Shown: one piece after another, positions 58,774 through 64,000 of the stretch
Numbering within the stretch: the stretch's first letter is position 1
Layout of the letters: each line of letters starts with the position of its first letter
Assembly: GCA_934747255.1 (NCBI GenBank)
Contig: CAKVGH010000002.1
Location: 62,001 to 126,000, forward strand
Direction: 5' to 3'
Origin: an uncultured Clostridia bacterium
Lineage (GTDB): Bacteria; Bacillota; Clostridia; Christensenellales; UBA1242
DNA length: 64,000 bases
Translations under genes and position numbers: made by a program
The notes under the pieces: generated by a model
The model's database searches: none
Told to the model about the DNA's origin: nothing
Seen by the model: only the letters and a program-made list of their open reading frames with translations

Positions 58774-59508
58774 CTAAAAACTTTTTTTCAATTCTTTTCC
58801 AAGTTTATTTATTATCTTTTTTTCAATTCTCGAAATATAACTTTGACTAATTCCCAGCATATCAGCGACTTCTTTTTGCGTTTTTTCTTCGGTATCATAA
58901 ACAAGTCCAAACCTGAGTGAGATTATCTCTTTTTCCCGTGGATTAAGCCTTGATAAACACTTGTAAAGTAGTTGTTTTTCTGTTGTTTGTTCAAGATTTT
59001 TTGTAACGCTATCATTTTCCATACTGATTATATCTTGTAAAACGAGTTCGTTGCCGTCACTATCAGTATTTAGTGGTTCTTCCAAACTGATTTCGTTTTT
59101 CTGTTTGCTAGTTTTTCGTAAGTGCATTAAAATTTCATTTTCAATGCAACGACTGGCAAAAGTAGCAAGTTTTATGTTCTTTTCAACATTAAAATTATTA
59201 ACAGCCTTAATTAAACCAATAGAGCCAACACTGATTAGGTCTTCAAGGTCAAGCCCCGTATTTTCAAATTTTTTGGCTATGTATACAACCAGCCTTAAAT
59301 TGTGCTCAATAAGTTCGTTTTTAGCGATTTCATTGCCTTTTTCGGCTTCTAAAATAAGGTCTAATTCGGTTTCACTGTCGAGTGGCGAAGGCAATGCTTC
59401 GTTTCCACACAAAAACAAAACTATGTTAGAATATGCGTTAAAATATTCGCCTGATAAAAATTTTTTTAATGCAAGCATTAGTTTTGATTTTAACAATTTC
59501 AATTTCAT
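58774..59508 (-). CDS. sigE: Sporulation sigma factor SigE (pro-form)
   Basis: SigE is the early mother-cell sigma factor, made as a precursor that SpoIIGA cuts. The 244 residues include a ~30-residue hydrophobic/basic pro-sequence at the N-terminus ([17 protein letters not shown]) and region 2 ([29 protein letters not shown]). Region 4 includes [27 protein letters not shown] precedes the ATG. It lies between spoIIGA and sigG, as expected. Confidence 0.97.
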   Translation of the reverse strand: MKLKLLKSKLMLALKKFLSGEYFNAYSNIVLFLCGNEALPSPLDSETELDLILEAEKGNEIAKNELIEHNLRLVVYIAKKFENTGLDLEDLISVGSIGLIKAVNNFNVEKNIKLATFASRCIENEILMHLRKTSKQKNEISLEEPLNTDSDGNELVLQDIISMENDSVTKNLEQTTEKQLLYKCLSRLNPREKEIISLRFGLVYDTEEKTQKEVADMLGISQSYISRIEKKIINKLGKELKKSF

Positions 59509-59657
59509 AAAAACTCCTTTTTACTTTTTAATCTTACATTTTTAATCAAGTACCTTTTTGTGCTTTAAGTGATAAATTTTAGTAATAAATTTTTGCAAAG
59601 TCTTAATTCAATGACTATTTTTCATAATGTCTTTCTGTTTGATGAAATACTACAACT

Positions 59658-60497
59658 TTAATCGAATAATAGGGGATTTAATATGCAGTCGGTTGATAGA
59701 TTAGACTTGAAGTTTGATAACGACAAGCCAATTAGTGCATTATTAAAACTCTTATTTTCAACTAATATATTATCTATTTCAAACACTAAAATTTTAGAAC
59801 TTTTAGAAATAGATTTTACTTCTTGTTCGTGCAAGTTTTTTAATGGTAAATTTTCATATTTTTTTAACAAAATATCACTTAATTTTATATTGGGACATAG
59901 TTTCAATAACACTTCAAAATCTATTAGAGTTATGGGGTTTGCGGTCACACTATCAACAAGCCTATTTCCTGTATCCAAAAATGCTTTGCAATCAACTTTT
60001 TTATCTAAAAATACAAGCGAAATATCGTAAATATATTTTGATAAATGCTTTATATTGTAAAAATATTTGATTAGGTTTTTAACAAAAAAATAACAAAGAG
60101 AGCAAATGAGCAAGGCTAGTCCAACGGGAAAATTGTATATTTCGATAGCACCATTGTTTGTAACATATTTAATTCCAAAAAAACTGCAAAACATTATACA
60201 CGCTCCGCCCATAATTGCGGTCGATAGCAAAAACGACAAAAGCACTAATATGTATTTTTTTGTATTCCATTTTTTTAGCAAAATTAGTGGCATTATTATC
60301 GCACAAAGTATTTTTATGATAATCAAATACATTCCACTAACGAGTGGCGAAATCAAACTGACAGCAGTTCCAAAAAATGCGTCCAAAACTACAATCCACT
60401 TGTTAGTTTCTAGTTTGCAAAGTTTTTTTGTAATCGACAAAATAAATAAATCAATTAACATATTGTCGATAAAAACATACTCAACATACACTTGCAT
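59658..60497 (-). CDS. spoIIGA: Sporulation sigma-E processing protease SpoIIGA
   Basis: SpoIIGA is a septum-membrane aspartic-type protease that activates pro-SigE. The 279-residue protein has about five N-terminal membrane helices (M-Q-V-Y-V-E-Y-V-F-I-D-N start, then segments to residue ~155). The cytoplasmic protease domain carries the active-site motif C-K-A-F-L-D-T-G-N-R-L near residue 170. It lies upstream of sigE with a ~150-bp gap. The order spoIIGA-sigE-sigG is retained. Confidence 0.94.
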   Translation of the reverse strand: MQVYVEYVFIDNMLIDLFILSITKKLCKLETNKWIVVLDAFFGTAVSLISPLVSGMYLIIIKILCAIIMPLILLKKWNTKKYILVLLSFLLSTAIMGGACIMFCSFFGIKYVTNNGAIEIYNFPVGLALLICSLCYFFVKNLIKYFYNIKHLSKYIYDISLVFLDKKVDCKAFLDTGNRLVDSVTANPITLIDFEVLLKLCPNIKLSDILLKKYENLPLKNLHEQEVKSISKSSKILVFEIDNILVENKSFNNALIGLSLSNFKSNLSTDCILNPLLFD

Positions 60498-60566
60498 AGA
60501 TACATTTTATCAAACTTTTAATTATCACTCATTAAAGATTTCTGGCAAAGATAATCAATTAAAAGG

Positions 60567-60896
60567 TTATTTTGTCGGTTGTGCGGGTATTTCATCGTCT
60601 TGGACATTAGCAGTTGTCGTGTAGGTAGTTTGTTTTAGCACATTTATTCTGCCAGTTTGCGAGTAAAGTTCCACCAAAATGCAGTCATAACCTATCTTAC
60701 AAATATTGGAGTAGGGTATAAAAACATCGTCAACACTCCTAAAAATATTCCAACCGCTTTTTGAGCCGGGAACAACAAGCCCCAAAATTTTACCGCACTG
60801 CGTTTCAAAAACAATATCAATTATGTGACCAAGTCTTTTTCCGTCAACAACATTTATAACTTCCTTTGATTTTAGTTCACAAAAACTCGTTTCCAT
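60567..60896 (-). CDS. YlmC/YmxH-family sporulation protein (PRC-barrel)
   Basis: This 109-residue protein has a PRC-barrel-like fold. The typical opening is S-F-C-E-L-K-S-K-E-V-I-N-V-V-D-G-K-R-L-G-H-I-I-D-I, followed by G-x-I-x-G-L-V-V-P-G and I-P-Y-S-N-I-C-K-I-G-Y-D. The family (YlmC/YmxH) is linked to sporulation but its role is unknown. It lies upstream of spoIIGA on the minus strand, so it may be part of the same sporulation cluster. The C-terminal ~25 residues are a Thr/Pro/Gln-rich tail. Confidence 0.85.
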   Translation of the reverse strand: METSFCELKSKEVINVVDGKRLGHIIDIVFETQCGKILGLVVPGSKSGWNIFRSVDDVFIPYSNICKIGYDCILVELYSQTGRINVLKQTTYTTTANVQDDEIPAQPTK

Positions 60897-61031
60897 ACAA
60901 TCTCCACATTATTCTTTTTATATTGTATGAAAAATTTGTCACAAAAAAGACATTTTTAGCAAAATTTAACTTGATAACTACCTGTGTCATTTTTGCAGAC
61001 TTGTCCAAATATAATACTTTAAGGAGCAACT

Positions 61032-61265
61032 ATGGACACTCAATCTTTAACCGAATTAAAACAAAATCAAACGGGAGTTATCGACTATGTTTTTGGTAAT
61101 ACCCACTTAAAACGAAGATTATTAGAATTAGGCTTTACAAAGGGTTCAAAAGTGCGAATTTTGAATGTTTCGCCACTAAAAAACTCTTATTTATTAGAAC
61201 TCCACGGCTATGTTATCGCACTTAGGCAAAACGCAGTAAAAAACATTCAAGTTGTGGTGGAATAG
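61032..61265 (+). CDS. feoA: Ferrous iron transport protein FeoA
   Basis: FeoA is a small SH3-like cytoplasmic protein that supports FeoB. The 77-residue protein has L-x-x-G-F-T-K-G-S-K-V-R-I-L in the typical R-R-L-L-E-L-G context, then N-S-Y-L-L-E-L-H-G-Y-V-I-A-L-R and a final V-V-V-E. A TATAAT (61010-61015) and AAGGAG lie upstream. FeoB starts four bases after its stop. Confidence 0.93.
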   Translation: MDTQSLTELKQNQTGVIDYVFGNTHLKRRLLELGFTKGSKVRILNVSPLKNSYLLELHGYVIALRQNAVKNIQVVVE

Positions 61266-61269
61266 TTGT

Positions 61270-63768
61270 ATGAAAAAACAAAAAAATAGCAAAAAAATGG
61301 AGCAAAACTCACAAAAAAGTACTCCTAAAATAATTTTAGATTTTGACAAAAATATTGTGCTAGTTGGTAATCCAAATACTGGAAAGACAACTTTTTTTAA
61401 TGCCATAACCGCATCAAATGAACATATTGGCAACTGGCACGGCGTAACGGTCGATTTTAAGGAAAAAGTAATCAACCATAATGGTGAAAGAGTAAAGGTC
61501 ACCGATTTGCCCGGCATTTACTCACTTTGCTCATACTCGTTTGAAGAACAGGTTGCAAGAGATTATATATATAGTAGCCATGCACAAGTTATTGATGTTT
61601 GTGATGCTAATAATTTGGCAAGAAACCTGTATTTAACTTTGCAATTAAAAGAACTTGGATTATCGCCAATAGTTTGCATAAATATGGCGAACGAACTAAA
61701 AAAACAAGGCAAACAAATAGATGAAAAAAAACTAGCAAAAATGCTAGGGCTTGATGTTTTTTTGATAAATGCACAATCCAAAAAACAATCAAAACAATTA
61801 CTTGATTTTGCTCTAAAAAAGAGTCCACTTACAAATGTTTCTATGAAAAATAATATTGTTTCTTCGTGCAATATTAACGAATACTTTTCAAAAAAAAGTC
61901 GGGCAAGCGAAAATAGGGACAAAACCACTAATACTGAAAATATTTCAAACCAAATTTTGATACAAAACTTGCAATCGCCACCAAATGATTTAACTAGCAA
62001 ATCAAAAAGTGAATATGCAAAAAAGCATAAAAATATTTTTAGCAAAATCTTTTCAAAAAACAAGCAAAAAAAACAAAATATAAAAGTTGACTGCTGTGGA
62101 GAGAATACTCTTGCTAGTACCGATATTTATGCTGAATGTTTTAGTCAAATAGACTTTGAAAAAATATCTAATATTTTAGGCGATAATCTAACAAAAATCA
62201 ACTTACCAAAAAGATTTGTCATCTTAAAACTACTTGAAAAAGACGAATTTATAGAACAACAATTATCTTTGTCAAACGAGCAAAAAAGTTTGTTAAAACC
62301 ATATCTTGAAAGGTTTGACGAATCTTATATAGCCAGTCAAAGATATAATTTTATTGACAAAATTATTAGCACTTGTCAAACGGAAAGCAAAAAAAATGTG
62401 TATGGGTTTTCCAAACTTGATAAAATCGTTCTTAATAAGTACCTTGCTTTGCCTATATTTTTGGGTATTGTGGCGTTAATATTTTTTCTTACTTTTTCTA
62501 GTGTAGGAAAGTTTTTAACCGACAAATTAAACTATTTTGTTGAACGTTTTTTAGCACAGCCGTGCATAGAATTTGTCACATCTCATACAACTAATCAATT
62601 TTTAATATCGTTTGTAAAAGATGCAATTTTTGGTGGAGTGTGTAGTTTGCTGTCATTCTTGCCACAAATTGCCTTACTGTTTTTACTATTATCAATATTG
62701 GAAGATAGTGGCTATCTTTCAAGGCTAGCATTCACTTTGGAAGACTATTTTTCACTCATAGGCTTATCAGGAAAAAGTGTTTTTACTCTTTTAATGGGCT
62801 TTGGCTGTTCAACAACTAGCACGATGACCGCTAGAACACTGGAAGACAAAAATAGCAAGATAAAAACAGCGATGTTGTCGCCATATTTATCGTGTAGTGC
62901 AAAAATTCCACTATATACTGTTATTTGCACAGCATTTTTTGTAAAACAAAAATTTTTGATTATTTTTTCGCTTTATCTTTTAAGCGTACTCGTAGCAATA
63001 CTTGTTAGTTTTATTTTGCAAAAGACTATCTTAAAGAGTGGTGAAACAAGTTTTATTATGGAACTACCGCCATACAGATTTCCAAAGATTAACAGAATAT
63101 CAAATGTGTTATGTTCTAATATAAAATCGTTTGTATTAAGAGTTGGGTCTTTGATTGTTAGTTTTTCGATTATTATTTGGATTTTGGAAAGCTGTGATTT
63201 TTCATTTAGACTTAACCCAGAAAACAGCATTTTAAGACAAATTGGCTTGTTTTTAGCACCAATATTTAGCCCGCTTGGTTTTGGCTCGTGGGGAGCAGTT
63301 GCCTGCCTAATCTGTGGTATTGTGGCAAAGGAAATCATTGTCGGTACAATGGGAATTATCAACAATGTTGGTGCAGACTCATCAAGCAATGCGATTAGTC
63401 AAAGTTTGCTTCTTTCAACTTCCAGTCTTGCCTTAAATCCTTGCTCGGCACTTTCATTTTTAGTATTTTCACTTTTATATATGCCTTGCATTTCCACGAT
63501 TGGTGTAATGAAAAAAGAAATCGGCTCAAAGTGGACGCTAATAGCCATAATAATTCAACTATCTATTGCATATATTTTAAGTTTTGCTGTGTATAGAATT
63601 TCGCTTTGCTTTACCATAAATGGCTTTGTTTCGGGACTGATTTCGCTGGCAACCTTTGTTTTAATTGTTGTTGCATTGATTGTGCTATTAAAATTCATAA
63701 AATCTAAAAACAAATGCAAGTTTTGTCCTAATAAAACTAGATGTGGTGACTGCAAAAATAAAATTTAG
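61270..63768 (+). CDS. feoB: Ferrous iron transporter FeoB with altered G4 motif
   Basis: FeoB imports Fe(II) using an N-terminal GTPase-like domain. The 832-residue protein has G1 G-N-P-N-T-G-K-T (residues 33-40), G2 around G-N-W-H-G-V-T-V-D, and G3 D-L-P-G. The G4 motif, usually N-M-x-D, reads N-M-A-N (residues 138-141). A Lys/Asn/Ser-rich insert of ~100 residues separates the G domain from the membrane part. The membrane gate motif is F-G-C-S-T-T-S-T-M-T-A-R-T-L-E-D. The C-terminus ends in a C-x2-C-x5-C-x2-C cluster (C-K-F-C-P-N-K-T-R-C-G-D-C). The ATG at 61270 was chosen; a TTG six codons earlier lies inside feoA. Confidence 0.93.
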   Translation: MKKQKNSKKMEQNSQKSTPKIILDFDKNIVLVGNPNTGKTTFFNAITASNEHIGNWHGVTVDFKEKVINHNGERVKVTDLPGIYSLCSYSFEEQVARDYIYSSHAQVIDVCDANNLARNLYLTLQLKELGLSPIVCINMANELKKQGKQIDEKKLAKMLGLDVFLINAQSKKQSKQLLDFALKKSPLTNVSMKNNIVSSCNINEYFSKKSRASENRDKTTNTENISNQILIQNLQSPPNDLTSKSKSEYAKKHKNIFSKIFSKNKQKKQNIKVDCCGENTLASTDIYAECFSQIDFEKISNILGDNLTKINLPKRFVILKLLEKDEFIEQQLSLSNEQKSLLKPYLERFDESYIASQRYNFIDKIISTCQTESKKNVYGFSKLDKIVLNKYLALPIFLGIVALIFFLTFSSVGKFLTDKLNYFVERFLAQPCIEFVTSHTTNQFLISFVKDAIFGGVCSLLSFLPQIALLFLLLSILEDSGYLSRLAFTLEDYFSLIGLSGKSVFTLLMGFGCSTTSTMTARTLEDKNSKIKTAMLSPYLSCSAKIPLYTVICTAFFVKQKFLIIFSLYLLSVLVAILVSFILQKTILKSGETSFIMELPPYRFPKINRISNVLCSNIKSFVLRVGSLIVSFSIIIWILESCDFSFRLNPENSILRQIGLFLAPIFSPLGFGSWGAVACLICGIVAKEIIVGTMGIINNVGADSSSNAISQSLLLSTSSLALNPCSALSFLVFSLLYMPCISTIGVMKKEIGSKWTLIAIIIQLSIAYILSFAVYRISLCFTINGFVSGLISLATFVLIVVALIVLLKFIKSKNKCKFCPNKTRCGDCKNKI

Positions 63769-63824
63769 TACAATTATAAAATGGGTAAATCTATTAAAAA
63801 ACGATTAAAGACATATAATTATTG

Positions 63825-63875
63825 TTAGCCTATAACTTTATCATAAAAAATTTTTATTAGTCTATAACTTTATCA
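63825..63875 (+). repeat. Two-copy direct repeat
   Basis: TTAGCCTATAACTTTATCA (63825-63843) recurs as TTAGTCTATAACTTTATCA (63857-63875) with one mismatch and a 32-bp period, in the non-coding region after feoB. Confidence 0.6.
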
Positions 63876-63946
63876 AATAATACATTTTAATAAATTAACA
63901 CTTTATTTTGCAGAGTGTAAATTTTAGAAATTTATTAAATCAAAAA

Positions 63947-63992
63947 AATGAGTTTGACCGATTGCCAATTAGTAATTGCAAAAACTCTTTTT
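63947..63992 (+). terminator. Probable terminator downstream of feoB
   Basis: GAGTTT pairs with AAACTC, and an inner CAATTA/TAATTG closes the loop, followed by a T run near the window end. Confidence 0.5.
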
Positions 63993-64000
63993 TTATGATA

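Noticed and set aside
60106..60624. 172-residue plus-strand frame opposite spoIIGA
   Set aside because: The minus strand encodes a recognisable SpoIIGA; the plus frame has no SD and crosses into the ymxH end.
61563..62063. 166-residue minus-strand frame opposite feoB
   Set aside because: It is antisense to the clearly coding feoB insert; its Phe/Leu richness comes from the AT-rich complement and there is no SD.
63825..63875. CRISPR array
   Set aside because: Only two 19-bp copies, no conserved spacer sizes beyond one, and no cas genes in the window.

Overview
The window is a 64-kb stretch of an AT-rich, gene-dense genome whose genes have strong AAGGAG-type ribosome binding sites, TTGACA/TATAAT promoters, a T-box leader and many U-tract terminators. 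A trigger factor-ClpP-ClpX-Lon cluster, ylxM-ffh, a dcw cluster running on to ftsAZ, and spoIIGA-sigE-sigG point to an anaerobic-type, endospore-forming low-GC Firmicute (Clostridia-like). The species is not recognisable from the sequence alone. Coding sequences are Lys/Asn rich and use several GTG and TTG starts.

Layout. 1-3.6 kb: the 3' end of obg, then yhbY, lspA, an RluA-type pseudouridine synthase and two small membrane proteins. 3.7-9.4 kb: tig, clpP, clpX, lon (protein folding and turnover). 9.4-23.6 kb: queA-tgt-yajC, an inserted three-gene ABC-2 exporter, secD-secF, recJ, a Rel-type (p)ppGpp synthetase and hemZ. 23.7-31.2 kb: rpsO-pnp, ylxM-ffh-rpsP-khpA and several unrecognised small genes. 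31.2-34.9 kb: pheST behind a T-box. 35-52.4 kb: the division and cell-wall (dcw) cluster rsmH-(ftsL-like)-spoVD-murE-mraY-murD-ftsW, interrupted by a NUDIX gene, an M20 deacylase behind a complex attenuator and a GNAT gene, then murA-ftsQ-ftsA-ftsZ and tRNA-Thr(GGT). 52.8-60.9 kb, mostly on the minus strand: a UreI-like channel with a DUF202 protein, degV (plus), a hypothetical gene, dnaD/dnaI-type loaders, and spoIIGA-sigE-sigG with ymxH. 61-63.8 kb: feoA-feoB.

Most genes are housekeeping, so the unusual material is regulatory or lies in altered active sites. (i) The M20 gene has a leader with a 12-codon, well-initiated uORF whose stop codon lies in a terminator stem, a perfect 10-bp antiterminator alternative, and a second terminator ending at the ribosome binding site. 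(ii) clpP, mraY and murD each begin directly after the U-tract of an intrinsic-terminator-like hairpin, with the SD inside or beside the hairpin; murA is similar. (iii) Three unrelated hypothetical genes share a 12-bp promoter element, TGAGTATTGACA, and each has its own palindrome at or near the -10. (iv) SecD/SecF lack the usual transmembrane aspartates, and SecF lacks its extracellular domain. (v) The Rel protein has lost every metal ligand of its hydrolase domain. (vi) FeoB has Asn in place of the guanine-specifying Asp of G4. (vii) lspA and the ABC exporter operon look leaderless. All alignments and RNA pairings were done by eye; no search or folding program was run.
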